Source: Leucobacter chromiireducens subsp. chromiireducens | GTDB taxonomy: Bacteria; Actinomycetota; Actinomycetes; Actinomycetales; Microbacteriaceae | NCBI RefSeq assembly: GCF_016758255.1 | Contig: NZ_QYAD01000002.1 | Span: 372,001 to 436,000 of the forward strand | Length of the DNA: 64,000 nt | Reading direction: 5' to 3' | Part shown: piece by piece, positions 54,136-62,653 of the stretch | Layout of the letters: each line of letters starts with the position of its first letter | Numbering within the stretch: the first letter of the stretch is position 1 | Notes under the pieces: model-generated | Databases searched by the model: none | What the model was told of the DNA's origin: nothing | Seen by the model: only the letters and a program-made list of their open reading frames with translations | Program-made: the position numbers and the translations under genes

Positions 54136-55089
54136 ATGCGGCCGTATGAGCAGCGCTTCGTGTGGAACCTCGATTGGAACCTGCTCCGCACCTTCGTGGT
54201 GGTGGTGGAGCAGGAGGGGGTCACTCGCGCCGCTGAGTTCATGAGCGTGAGTCAGCCGACCGTATCGAGCGCACTCAAGCGCCTTGAGTCCACGCTCGGG
54301 CAGAGCCTGCTGGATCGACGCCCCGGCCACTTCACGCTCACCGCCGCGGGCGAAGCGCTCTATGCGCAGAGCCGCGAGATGTTCGGTACCGTCGCCCGGA
54401 TCCCCAATCTGCTCGCGGCGTCAGGCAGTGTCGTCTCTGGGCATGTGTCGATCGCGACCACGAGTCACGTGGTGTCGCCGCACTACGATGCCGCGTTTGC
54501 CGCGTTCGCCGCGGCGTATCCCGAGGCGACCTTCACGGTGACGGTGACGGACAGCGCGGAGGTTGTGAGTCGGGTGCGGCAGGGCACTGCCACGCTCGGG
54601 CTGTGTCTGCTTCGCGGTGATGACGCCGGCCTCGCGCACGAGGTGCTCTATCGGGAGCGCTTCGGCCTGTTCTGTGGCCCGACGCACGCACTCTTTGGGC
54701 AGGAAGGCATTGCGCCCGAGCGGCTTGCCGGCCAGGCGGCCGTCTCTTTTCAGACGGAGGCCGAGAATGGGCCGCTGTTCCATGTGCGTCAGCTGCGTGA
54801 GCGCGCGAACCTCGAAGCGGAGCCTCGCGCGGTGTCCGCGAACCTGCTCGAGGTCCGCCGCATGATCATCGCGGGGATTGGGATTGGCGCGTTGCCGCTC
54901 CACGTTGCCCGCGAGGATGTCGACGCCGGACTGCTCTGGCCGGTGCTGCCCGAGCGTGAGCTGCACGAGACCGACATCTGCCTGGTGACCCAGCCCAAGC
55001 GGGCGCTCGATCGGGCGGAGCGGACATTCCTTGCTGAACTCCAGCGGCTCATCGCGGAAGTGCCGCTCGCCGAGCGGAGTTATCGCTAG
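54136..55089 (+). CDS. LysR-family regulator
   Basis: A 317-residue activator/repressor. The winged helix is at residues 14-70 (LLRTFVVVVEQEGVTRAAEF, then MSVSQPTVSSALKRLE), followed by the effector-binding domain. GGAGG 5 nt upstream supports ATG 54136; ATG 54124 is in the same frame but overlaps that site. Divergent from the carrier-CoA-transferase operon, it probably controls it in response to the imported acid. Confidence 0.92.
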   Translation: MRPYEQRFVWNLDWNLLRTFVVVVEQEGVTRAAEFMSVSQPTVSSALKRLESTLGQSLLDRRPGHFTLTAAGEALYAQSREMFGTVARIPNLLAASGSVVSGHVSIATTSHVVSPHYDAAFAAFAAAYPEATFTVTVTDSAEVVSRVRQGTATLGLCLLRGDDAGLAHEVLYRERFGLFCGPTHALFGQEGIAPERLAGQAAVSFQTEAENGPLFHVRQLRERANLEAEPRAVSANLLEVRRMIIAGIGIGALPLHVAREDVDAGLLWPVLPERELHETDICLVTQPKRALDRAERTFLAELQRLIAEVPLAERSYR

Positions 55090-55125
55090 CGAGGGCCCGC
55101 CCCCCGGAGGTGCCTGATCGCCCTG

Positions 55126-55794
55126 CTAAGCGTCGTCGAACGGGTGCTCGGTCAACAGTACCTGAGCGGTGTGCTCGATGTCCGCCGCGAGTGCGAGCGC
55201 GGCGCCCTGCGTGTCGCCTGCTCGGAGCGCCGTGAGGATGTCGGCGTGCCGCGCGTGGAGTGATCGGGTGCCGAGGAGCACCCAGCGCGCCTCCCAGAAC
55301 AGTGGGCTGCGTCGCAGCCACAGGGTTTCGATAAAGCTGAGGAGTAGCGGGGAGTCCGCCGCGCGGAAGACCGTAAATAGAAACTCGGTGTCGGCGCGCT
55401 GGGTTCCCACGGGGTCGCCTGCGAGCTTCGCCGCTTCGAACTGTGCGAGTGTTCGCTCGAGCGTGCCGAATTGCTGCTGAGTGAGGAGCGGTGCCGCGAT
55501 GGTGAGCGCGTGCGGCTCGAGCTTCCCGCGGAGGCCAGTGAGTTCCGTAAACTGGGCGCGGCTCAGGCGGGGCACCACCGCGGTGCCGGCGGCGGTGGTG
55601 TCGAGTGCTCGCTCGCTCACGAGGCGGCGGATCGCCGCGCGCGTGGGCATGGGGCTGAGCTCCAGGCGACTGGCAACGCCGCGGATTGAGAGGCGGTCGC
55701 CGGGTGCGAAGCCGCCGGCGATGAGCTCGTGGCGGAGTGCCGCGTACGCCTCGTCTTCGAGGCCGCCGGGTGGTGTCGTATCTGCCGCGGTCAT
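55126..55794 (-). CDS. GntR-family regulator, FCD type
   Basis: A 222-residue repressor. The winged helix is near residues 15-75 (EAYAALRHELIAGGFAPGDR, LELSPMPTRAAIRRL) and the C-terminal FCD-like all-helical effector domain follows (DTEFLFTVFRAADSPLL, HARHADILTALRAGD). It is divergent from the aminotransferase gene, with a clear palindrome between them, and probably regulates it. Confidence 0.9.
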   Translation of the reverse strand: MTAADTTPPGGLEDEAYAALRHELIAGGFAPGDRLSIRGVASRLELSPMPTRAAIRRLVSERALDTTAAGTAVVPRLSRAQFTELTGLRGKLEPHALTIAAPLLTQQQFGTLERTLAQFEAAKLAGDPVGTQRADTEFLFTVFRAADSPLLLSFIETLWLRRSPLFWEARWVLLGTRSLHARHADILTALRAGDTQGAALALAADIEHTAQVLLTEHPFDDA

Positions 55795-55843
55795 GGCTCC
55801 ATTGAATCAGAGATGTTCGCGGGAGATCACCCATGGTGTCATT

Positions 55844-55855
55844 TTGTGATCACAA
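55844..55855. promoter_or_regulatory. GntR operator, perfect 12-bp palindrome
   Basis: TTGTGATCACAA is fully self-complementary and lies between the divergent GntR and aminotransferase genes. A partial copy (GTGTGATCC) occurs near 55867-55875. The GTGATCAC core resembles sites of the HutC/FadR groups. Confidence 0.65.
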
Positions 55856-55916
55856 TTTATGACATAGTGTGATCCAGAACTACCGCACTTCATTGGTGAA
55901 TCTGAAAGGACCGCGC

Positions 55917-57248
55917 ATGTCGAACCTCTTTTACCAGGCCAAGGGCCGCCGCCCGATCGGCACTCGCGCCGAGGGGGTGTACATCTGGGACGAGGACGGC
56001 AGGCAGGTGATTGACGGCGCGAGCGGCGCGATGGTTGTCAACATCGGCCACTCGAATGAGCGGGTGCTTGCGGCGATGCGTGAGCAGCTCGACAAGGCCA
56101 CGTTCCTGTACCGGCTGCAGTTCGAGAACGAGCCGGCCGAGCGGTTCGCCACTGCGCTTGCCGAGCGGCTGCCTGCCGAGCTGGAAGAGGTGTTCTTCGT
56201 ATCCGGGGGCTCAGAGGCCGTCGAATCCGCACTGAAGCTCGCGCGCCAGTGGGCGGTCGCAACGGGGCAGCCCGAGCGCTGGAAGATCATTTCTCGTTTC
56301 CCTGGCTACCACGGTTCCACGCTCGGCGCCCTCTCCGTGACCGGCTACGACCTGCTCACGCAGCACTACCTTCCGCTCATGACGGAGATGCCAAAGATCC
56401 CGGCCCCCACCGCGTACCTCGATCGCGATGGGCTGACGATGGCCGAGCGGGGCCTGCGCTACGCCGACATGCTCGAGGCGAAGATCCTCGCCGAGGGGCC
56501 CGAGAGCGTGCTCGCGTTCATCATGGAACCCGTGGGTGGGGCAACCACGGGAGCGTTGGTCGCTCCGGACAGCTACTACGCCCGGATCCGCGAGATCTGC
56601 GATCGCTACGGGATCCTGCTCATCCATGACGAGGTGATGAGCGGCGCGGGGCGCACTGGCAAGTACCTCGCCGGCGACCACTGGGGGTGCCAGCCCGACA
56701 TCGTGGCGCTCTCGAAGGGACTCGGCGCGGGGTACGCGCCGCTCGGCGCAATGGTGGCGCCGGAGCGGATCGTGGGGCCGGTGCTCTCCTCGGGGGGCTT
56801 CGCGCACGGTCACACGTATGCGGGCAATCCGCTCGCGAGCGCGGCGGGTCTTGCGGTGCTCGAAGAGATCGACCGGCTCGGCCTGCTGGGGAACGCGAGC
56901 GACATGGGGGACCGCCTCATGGCGGGGCTCCGTGAGCTCGCCACCCGCCACCCCGTGATTGGCGACGTGCGCGGGAAGGGCCTGCTGCTTGCCGCTGAGT
57001 TTGTTGCAGACCGCGACACCATGGAGCCCCTCGCCCCCGAGCTCAACGCGCACGAGCGCATGGTGGAACTCGCTTTCGAGCGCGGCCTCATCCTGTACTC
57101 CCGCCGCACGCGCGGCGGGCGGTCCGGAGATCACTTCCTCGTGTGCCCGCCCATGATTGTCACCGCGGACGAGGTCGATCGGATTCTCGAGATCCTCGAC
57201 GATACGCTCCTCGCGCTCGAGCGCGAGCTCGGGCTGCCGAACGCGTGA
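55917..57248 (+). CDS. class III PLP-dependent aminotransferase
   Basis: A 443-residue omega-amino-acid-type aminotransferase. Motifs are YIWDEDGRQVIDGASGAM, VFFVSGGSEAVESALKLAR, GYHGSTLGALS, EPVGGATTGALV, LIHDEVMSGAGRTGK and the PLP lysine in ALSKGLGAGYAPLGAMV. It resembles the aspartate/beta-alanine-pyruvate aminotransferase branch. GAAAGGA precedes ATG 55917. Its stop overlaps the next start (GTGA), so it forms an operon with the phosphotriesterase-like hydrolase. Confidence 0.9.
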   Translation: MSNLFYQAKGRRPIGTRAEGVYIWDEDGRQVIDGASGAMVVNIGHSNERVLAAMREQLDKATFLYRLQFENEPAERFATALAERLPAELEEVFFVSGGSEAVESALKLARQWAVATGQPERWKIISRFPGYHGSTLGALSVTGYDLLTQHYLPLMTEMPKIPAPTAYLDRDGLTMAERGLRYADMLEAKILAEGPESVLAFIMEPVGGATTGALVAPDSYYARIREICDRYGILLIHDEVMSGAGRTGKYLAGDHWGCQPDIVALSKGLGAGYAPLGAMVAPERIVGPVLSSGGFAHGHTYAGNPLASAAGLAVLEEIDRLGLLGNASDMGDRLMAGLRELATRHPVIGDVRGKGLLLAAEFVADRDTMEPLAPELNAHERMVELAFERGLILYSRRTRGGRSGDHFLVCPPMIVTADEVDRILEILDDTLLALERELGLPNA

Positions 57249-58309
57249 GCGGGGGAGCGCAGAAGCGGTCAGCCGTCGCGCCGGGCAGTGTGGAGACCGC
57301 GCGTGGGCCCGTGCCGCTGTCGAGTCTCGGTCCCGTGCTCTCGCACGAGCACCTCTTCATCAATTTGATGGCGGAGCGCCGCGGCGACGGGCTCCTCCAC
57401 GACGAGGCGCTCATGGCCCGTGAGCTCGCGGTATTTGCGAAGCAGGGCGGGGGTGCGATCTTCGACCTGACCACCGCGGAGCTCACCCCGGGTTCGACGC
57501 TTGACTCAGAGCGGAGCTTTGACGCACGCCGGGCCGGTCAAACGCGGAACCCGCGAGCAGTCGAGGCCGTCAGGCGGGTAAGTGAGGCGACCGGGGTGCA
57601 CGTGGTGCTCGGAACCGGGCGCTACCGCGATCCGTTTCTTGACCCCGAGCTGATCGCGGAGCTCGGCGTTGCGGGGCTCGCGGCTGAAATGGTGCACGAC
57701 CTCACCGTGGGGTTCGCGGATACTGGGATCAGGGCTGGCCTGATTGGTGAGGTGGGTGCCGACAAGTGGTTCATCTCGGAGGTCGAGGAGCAGGTGTTTC
57801 GTGCTGCTGCTGCGGCGAGCGTGCAGACCGGTGCGCCCGTGTACACCCACGCGGCGCGCTGGACGGTGGGGGTCGAACAGTCGGAGCTGCTCGTTTCGTG
57901 CGGCGTCGCGCCCGAGAAGATCGCGATCGGGCACGTCGACACCGTGCCGAGCGTTGACTACGCGGTGGAGCTCGCGGCTCGCGGCCACTACGTGGGCATC
58001 GACACGATCTACTCGACGGCACCCGCCGCGCTTGAGCACCGCGTCGCCCAAGTGCTCGCGCTGGTGCGCGCCGGCCACCGCGACCGGATCCTCCTCGCGC
58101 ACGACGTGTGCGTTGCTTCGCTGCTGCAGGCGAATGGCGGGCCCGGCTTCGGGCTCGTCATGGGCGAGTTCCGCGCCGCGCTACTCGCTGCAGGAATCGG
58201 CGAGGACGAGTTCCGCTCGATGATGGTCGAGAACCCGGCCCGGTACCTCGCTCCCTCGGAGAGCGGCGCAGCCGGCACTCCGAAGAAGCGAGCCAGCCCA
58301 AGCGCGTGA
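57245..58309 (+). CDS. phosphotriesterase-family hydrolase
   Basis: A 354-residue binuclear-metal amidohydrolase. Ligands are the HxH in VLSHEHLF, the bridging carboxylate in LIGEVGADKW, the histidines in YTHAAR and IGHVD and the aspartate in ILLAHDV. Most bacterial members are lactonases or unknown hydrolases, not true phosphotriesterases. It starts with a GTG overlapping the aminotransferase stop. Pairing with an aminotransferase suggests hydrolysis of a lactone, lactam or N-acyl compound; that is inference. Confidence 0.88.
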   Translation: MSGGAQKRSAVAPGSVETARGPVPLSSLGPVLSHEHLFINLMAERRGDGLLHDEALMARELAVFAKQGGGAIFDLTTAELTPGSTLDSERSFDARRAGQTRNPRAVEAVRRVSEATGVHVVLGTGRYRDPFLDPELIAELGVAGLAAEMVHDLTVGFADTGIRAGLIGEVGADKWFISEVEEQVFRAAAAASVQTGAPVYTHAARWTVGVEQSELLVSCGVAPEKIAIGHVDTVPSVDYAVELAARGHYVGIDTIYSTAPAALEHRVAQVLALVRAGHRDRILLAHDVCVASLLQANGGPGFGLVMGEFRAALLAAGIGEDEFRSMMVENPARYLAPSESGAAGTPKKRASPSA

Positions 58310-58332
58310 AATAGTTCAGGCGCGTGAAATAA
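58302..58332 (+). repeat. 12-bp direct repeat spanning the hydrolase stop codon
   Basis: GCGCGTGAAATA occurs at 58302-58313 and again at 58320-58331. The first copy contains the stop codon TGA. The second lies 10 nt past it. It may be a small duplication with no function. Confidence 0.6.
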
Positions 58333-58384
58333 CCCAGCGCCCATCCGGGTGGGCGGTTCCGGAAGGGCGCTGGGAGCGAGTGGG

Positions 58385-58440
58385 GTGTGGCCGCGTGCGC
58401 GCGCGGCCACACCGCCCGGGAAGCTCCGTGGAGCTCCCGG
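58385..58440. terminator. two hairpins between the hydrolase and lldD
   Basis: GTGTGGCCGCG (58385-58395) pairs exactly with 58402-58412. Right after it, CCGGGAAGCTCC (58416-58427) pairs with GGAGCTCCCGG (58430-58440) with one bulge. The two genes are convergent, so each hairpin could end one transcript. Confidence 0.7.
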
Positions 58441-58452
58441 CTGTGTGCGGGG

Positions 58453-59706
58453 CTACGCCTCTTCGGGCGGTGCCACCGGGGCCGGGGCGAGGCGGGTCAG
58501 CTGGGTGACGTGCCGAGGCTCGAGCTCCTCGAGTGACGAGACCCCGAGCAGGGTCATCGTGCGTTCAATCTCGCTCCGCAGAATGGTGATCATGCGGTCG
58601 ACGCCCTCGCGGCCACCCGCCATGAGCCCGTACAGATACGCGCGTCCCACGAGCGCGAAGCTCGCGCCCAGTGCGACGGAGGCAACGATGTCCGCGCCGT
58701 TCATGATGCCGGTGTCGACCATGATGTTGGCATCGCGCCCCACCTCGCGCACCACGCCCGGCAGGAGGTGGAACGGAATGGGGGCACGGTCAAGCTGGCG
58801 CCCCCCGTGGTTCGACAAGACGATGCCGTCAACCCCGCGCTCGACCAGTCGCACGGCGTCCGGAACGTTCTGCACGCCCTTCACCACAAGCTTTCCGGGC
58901 CAGAGCTCGCGAATAACCTCGAGATCCTCGTAGGAAATGGTGGGGTCCATCGCCGAGTTCAGCAGTTCGCCGACGGTGCCGCCCGTGGTGGACAGCGAGG
59001 CGAACTCGAGCTTCGGTGTGGTGAGGAAATCGAACCACCACCAGGGGCGGGGGATCGCGTTCAGGATCGTACCTGCCGTCAGCTGCGGCGGGATGGAGAA
59101 GCCATTGCGCGTGTCGCGCATGCGGTTGCCGGCGACCGGGGTGTCGACCGTAAACATGAGGGTGTCGAACCCGGCCGCGGCGGCTCGCTCGACGAGCCCG
59201 TAGGAGATGTCGCGATCGCGCATCACGTAGAGCTGGAACCAGTTGCGGCCATTCGGGTTTGCTGCGCGCACGTCCTCGATGGAGGTAGTGCCCAGCGTGG
59301 AGAGCGTGAACGGGATGCCCGCGGCGGCCGCGGCTCCGGCGCCAGCGATTTCGCCCTCGGTCTGCATGAGTCGGGTGAAACCGGTCGGCGCGATGCCGAA
59401 GGGGAGCGCGGAACTGCCGCCCAAGATGTCGATCGACGTGTCGACATTGTTGGCAGGGCGCAGAATGTCGGGGTGAAACTCGACGTCCTCGAACGCCTGA
59501 CGTGCGCGAGCCAGTGAGATCTCGGCCTCGGCGCTTCCATCCGTGTAGTCGAAAGCAGCCTTGGGAGTGCGGCGCTGGGCGATCCGGCGCAGATCGTAGG
59601 TGGTGAGCGCTCGGTCGAGGCGGCGCTTCTTGCCGTTGAGCTCGGGGGCTTTGAATCGCATGAGCTCGAAGAGCTCCGCGGGGCGGGGGAACTGGCGCTG
59701 CACCAT
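58453..59706 (-). CDS. lldD: FMN-dependent alpha-hydroxy-acid dehydrogenase (L-lactate dehydrogenase type)
   Basis: A 417-residue flavoenzyme that oxidises L-lactate or a related 2-hydroxy acid and passes electrons to the respiratory chain. Motifs are [52 protein letters not shown] and the catalytic [13 protein letters not shown] start at ATG 59706, where GGAG precedes and the family begins. It lies downstream of a FadR-type regulator with an LldR-like operator in between, which supports lactate. Confidence 0.9.
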   Translation of the reverse strand: MVQRQFPRPAELFELMRFKAPELNGKKRRLDRALTTYDLRRIAQRRTPKAAFDYTDGSAEAEISLARARQAFEDVEFHPDILRPANNVDTSIDILGGSSALPFGIAPTGFTRLMQTEGEIAGAGAAAAAGIPFTLSTLGTTSIEDVRAANPNGRNWFQLYVMRDRDISYGLVERAAAAGFDTLMFTVDTPVAGNRMRDTRNGFSIPPQLTAGTILNAIPRPWWWFDFLTTPKLEFASLSTTGGTVGELLNSAMDPTISYEDLEVIRELWPGKLVVKGVQNVPDAVRLVERGVDGIVLSNHGGRQLDRAPIPFHLLPGVVREVGRDANIMVDTGIMNGADIVASVALGASFALVGRAYLYGLMAGGREGVDRMITILRSEIERTMTLLGVSSLEELEPRHVTQLTRLAPAPVAPPEEA

Positions 59707-59744
59707 TGGACTCCAATCGAGTGAGGTGGGCGTTCGCCGCGCCT

Positions 59745-59776
59745 CATGTGGTCGGGCCATGTGGTCCGACCACATG
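59745..59776. promoter_or_regulatory. FadR/LldR-type operator in front of lldD
   Basis: CATGTGGTCCGACCACATG (59758-59776) is a perfect palindrome around one base. Its core TGGTCCGACCA matches the FadR-subfamily consensus TNGTNNNACNA. A second CATGTGGTC half-site starts at 59745, 13 bp upstream. It sits 52-70 bp before the lldD start, between lldD and its regulator gene. Confidence 0.8.
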
Positions 59777-59821
59777 AAGTGTAGGCCGCAACGGGTGAAC
59801 GCGTCAAGCCTGCGGCGAAGC

Positions 59822-60517
59822 CTAGGGCGTGCGCGTCGCTGCGGTGGTCTCCGCGTAGTACCCCGAGATATGCTCCCGCAGGAGATCGCCCGCAGCCACG
59901 CTGTCGCCGCCCGCGAGCGCAGCGAGAATGGCGCGGTGCTCCGCGCGGAGCCGGTCGGCGGTGCGGGTCCACTCGGGGAGCGCACGCGCCAGCTCGGCGG
60001 TGTGATCCGCGATGGCGAGCCGCAGCGCATCCATGAGGGTGCTGATGAGCGGATTCCCCGCTGCCCGAGAGAGGGTCGCGTGGAACTCTGCGTCGAGCGC
60101 GAGGAACTCTTCCACGCTCAAGCCGGCCTCATCCATGCGATCGAGCAGCGCCCCCGCGGCGGCCTGGTCCACCTGTTCAGGGGCAGAATGCAGCGCGGCC
60201 CAGCTCTCGAGAAGCAGTCGCGTCTCGGCGACGTGCTCATGCTCGACGCGCTGCGTCGCAAGCTCGAGGTTGAGGGAGAGCGCGAATGCCTGCTCTGGCG
60301 CGGCAGTGATGATGGTGCCCGAGCGTGGGCCGGAACCGGTCGCGGTGGTGATCGTGCCGAGCGCCTCCAGTACGCGCAGCGCCTCGCGAAGCGAGCTCCG
60401 TGATACCTGCAGCGTCTCCGCGAGTGCGCGCTCCCCAGGGAGGTGGTCGCCGATGTGGAGTCGTCCGCTCGCGAGCTCGGAGGTGACCCAGTTCATCACG
60501 ACTTCGTGGGCTTTCAT
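59822..60517 (-). CDS. FadR-subfamily GntR regulator, LldR-like
   Basis: A 231-residue repressor. The winged helix is at residues 5-70 ([37 protein letters not shown]). The FCD domain has [20 protein letters not shown] and [13 protein letters not shown] with its metal-binding histidines. It lies just upstream of lldD with a matching palindrome between the two, so it is probably the lactate-responsive regulator of lldD. Confidence 0.88.
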   Translation of the reverse strand: MKAHEVVMNWVTSELASGRLHIGDHLPGERALAETLQVSRSSLREALRVLEALGTITTATGSGPRSGTIITAAPEQAFALSLNLELATQRVEHEHVAETRLLLESWAALHSAPEQVDQAAAGALLDRMDEAGLSVEEFLALDAEFHATLSRAAGNPLISTLMDALRLAIADHTAELARALPEWTRTADRLRAEHRAILAALAGGDSVAAGDLLREHISGYYAETTAATRTP

Positions 60518-60556
60518 GGTGCTGATTATCTCAGTCGAGCGCGTCGGTCGCGCCGC

Positions 60557-61255
60557 TCATGCGCGCGCGGACTGGCCTTGGGTGAGCTGCGCGGCGACCG
60601 CGTCAAGGACCGCGTCCGGCGAACCGATCGCGTCGTACACCGCCACGACCACGCGCTGCGGGGTGCCGGCGCCAGCCGGATCGAGCCAGGGTGCATACAG
60701 TCCGGCGACGCGGCGGAGGTCTTGCGTGACCTCACCTGCGGCGTCCGTGACGCTGCCGCGCAGCCAGGCGCGCAGGGTGGCGTTGTGCACCGCGACGAGC
60801 GAGGCGGAGAGTGCGGGTGCCACCCAGTCGGGGGTCGTGTGTGGGGTGGCCGTGCGGATGAACCGCGTGTACACGCGCTCGTAGCGGTGGGTGATGATCA
60901 GTTCGCGATCCCGCAGCGCGGGGGTGAGTCGCATGAGCTCGAAACGAAGCTGCGCGGCCTCCGGGTCGCGAGTGAGGAGGCGCAGCACGTCTGCGGTTCC
61001 CTGCACCAGCGCCTCGCCCGGCGGCAGCTGCGTGCTTCCGAGGAACGCATCGAGCTGCGCGAGTGCGTGATCGTGATCGGCGAAGATCACGTCGTCCTTG
61101 CTTCCGAACCGGCGGAAGAAGGTACTCCGACTCATACCCACAGCGTCGGCGAGGTCCTCCGCGGTGGTCGCTTCATACCCTCGCTCGGCGAGGCGCCGGA
61201 TCGCCGCGGCCGCGCTCGCGGGTGCCGTGGCCTGACGCACTGCCTTCGAACTCAT
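60557..61255 (-). CDS. TetR-family regulator
   Basis: A 232-residue repressor with an N-terminal helix-turn-helix (TTAEDLADAVGMSRSTFFRRFGSK, split here as TTAEDLADAVG and MSRSTFFRRF) at residues 28-55 and a helical ligand domain. It is divergent from an acyl-CoA dehydrogenase gene and probably controls it. The FadR-type gene follows by 39 nt on the same strand, so read-through is possible. Confidence 0.88.
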   Translation of the reverse strand: MSSKAVRQATAPASAAAAIRRLAERGYEATTAEDLADAVGMSRSTFFRRFGSKDDVIFADHDHALAQLDAFLGSTQLPPGEALVQGTADVLRLLTRDPEAAQLRFELMRLTPALRDRELIITHRYERVYTRFIRTATPHTTPDWVAPALSASLVAVHNATLRAWLRGSVTDAAGEVTQDLRRVAGLYAPWLDPAGAGTPQRVVVAVYDAIGSPDAVLDAVAAQLTQGQSARA

Positions 61256-61423
61256 ACGCCGAAGCTAGCACAAATCCCGGTTGTGGGACTCCGTTTCAAT
61301 TGATTGGGATCGGGCTTCACGAATTGTGGGAACCCGAGACGGCGCCGGGTGGTGCTTGACCTGGCACCGCGTCTCAGGCAGTCTCGGGGGCAGGCACCAA
61401 GGCGGTGCGGAGAGGACGTCGTC
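61256..61423. promoter_or_regulatory. divergent promoter region tetR / acyl-CoA dehydrogenase
   Basis: This 168-bp gap contains two copies of TTGTGGGA (61280-61287 and 61324-61331) and a short AT-rich patch (CAATTGATTGGG). They could belong to the TetR operator, but no long palindrome is visible. Confidence 0.3.
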
Positions 61424-62653
61424 ATGTCGAAGCCTGGAACCGGCCCCACCCCGCAGGGTACGCAGGAGCCCGAATACGAGCTGTGGGAGCCGCTGGATCC
61501 CGATGTCGCCGGGGTCTTCCGCGATATTCCTGAAGATGTCCGCGCATACCGGGATCGGGCGCGCGCGTTTGTGCAAGATGAGGTGCGCCCGGTGATCGCC
61601 GGCATCTGGGACCGCGCGGAGTACCCGCTCCACCTCGCCGCGCGCCTGGGCGAGCTCGATCTGCTTCGCGATGGCGTCGATGTTCCCGGTTTCCCAGAGC
61701 AGAGTCTCCTCGCCGCAAGCCTCACCACGATGGAGCTCGCCCGCGGAGACGGCTCGGTCGCCACGATCGTTGGCGTGCAGGGCGGCCTTGCCCTGCGCTC
61801 GGTCGCGTGGTGTGGGTCTGACGCGCAACGCGAGCGCTGGCTTGCCCCGCTCGCGCGTGGAACCGAGCTCGGCGCGTTCGCGCTCACCGAGCCCACGCAC
61901 GGCTCGGACTCGGTGAGCCTCGAGACCCGGGCTGAGACCGCAGCGGACGGCGGCTTCGTGATCACCGGCCACAAGAAGTGGATCGGCTCCGGCAGCGTGG
62001 GCCACCTCGCCGTAGTGTGGGCGCGAGGCGACGACGGGCAAGTGCAGGGCTTCCTGGTTCCGCAAGACGCGCCGGGCTACCGCGCCAGCACTATCGAGGG
62101 GAAGGTGTCGCTCCGCGCGATCTGGCAGGCGGAAATCGAGCTTGACGGTGTGCGGGTCGACGCCGATGCGAAGCTGCCCGGGGCGAACTCGTTCAAGGAC
62201 ACCTCGCGCGTGCTCCAGGCGACGCGGTTGGGCGTGGCGTGGGCCGCGCTGGGGCAAGCCACCGCGGTGTACGAGACCGCCGTGCACTACGCGAAGCAGC
62301 GCGTGCAGTTCGGCCGACCGCTCGCGGCCTCCCAGATCGTGCAGGCGCGTCTCGCCGAGATGTTGAGCAAGCTGACGGGGCTGCAAACGCTGCTGATGCA
62401 GCTCACGCAGGCGGAGGAGCGCGGCGAGCTTTCGGGCCCCGGTGCCTCGCTCGGCAAGTACACCGCCACCCGCACCGCACGCGACATGGCTCGCGATGCG
62501 CGCGATCTCCTGGGCGGCAACGGCATCTTGCTCGAGAACCGGGCGGCGCGGCACTTTGCCGACATCGAGGCGCTGCACACGTACGAGGGTACGGAGACCG
62601 TGCAGGCGCTCATTATCGGGCGCGAGATCACGGGCCTCTCGGCGTTCGCCTAG
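61424..62653 (+). CDS. acyl-CoA dehydrogenase (glutaryl-CoA dehydrogenase-like)
   Basis: A 409-residue FAD enzyme that introduces a 2,3 double bond into an acyl-CoA. Motifs are FALTEPTHGSDSVSLET, ITGHKKWIGSG, KVQFGRPL-type segment (AKQRVQFGRPLAASQ), LLGGNGILLENRAARHF and the catalytic glutamate in HTYEGTE. The overall pattern is closest to the glutaryl-CoA dehydrogenase branch. AGAGGA lies 7 nt before ATG 61424; the frame is open further upstream. Its stop overlaps that of the next, convergent gene (62650-62653). Confidence 0.9.
   Translation: MSKPGTGPTPQGTQEPEYELWEPLDPDVAGVFRDIPEDVRAYRDRARAFVQDEVRPVIAGIWDRAEYPLHLAARLGELDLLRDGVDVPGFPEQSLLAASLTTMELARGDGSVATIVGVQGGLALRSVAWCGSDAQRERWLAPLARGTELGAFALTEPTHGSDSVSLETRAETAADGGFVITGHKKWIGSGSVGHLAVVWARGDDGQVQGFLVPQDAPGYRASTIEGKVSLRAIWQAEIELDGVRVDADAKLPGANSFKDTSRVLQATRLGVAWAALGQATAVYETAVHYAKQRVQFGRPLAASQIVQARLAEMLSKLTGLQTLLMQLTQAEERGELSGPGASLGKYTATRTARDMARDARDLLGGNGILLENRAARHFADIEALHTYEGTETVQALIIGREITGLSAFA

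Noticed and set aside
57245-58309. Calling the PTE-family protein a true organophosphate hydrolase
   Set aside because: Only metal ligands are visible; most family members are lactonases or unknown, and the context is catabolic.
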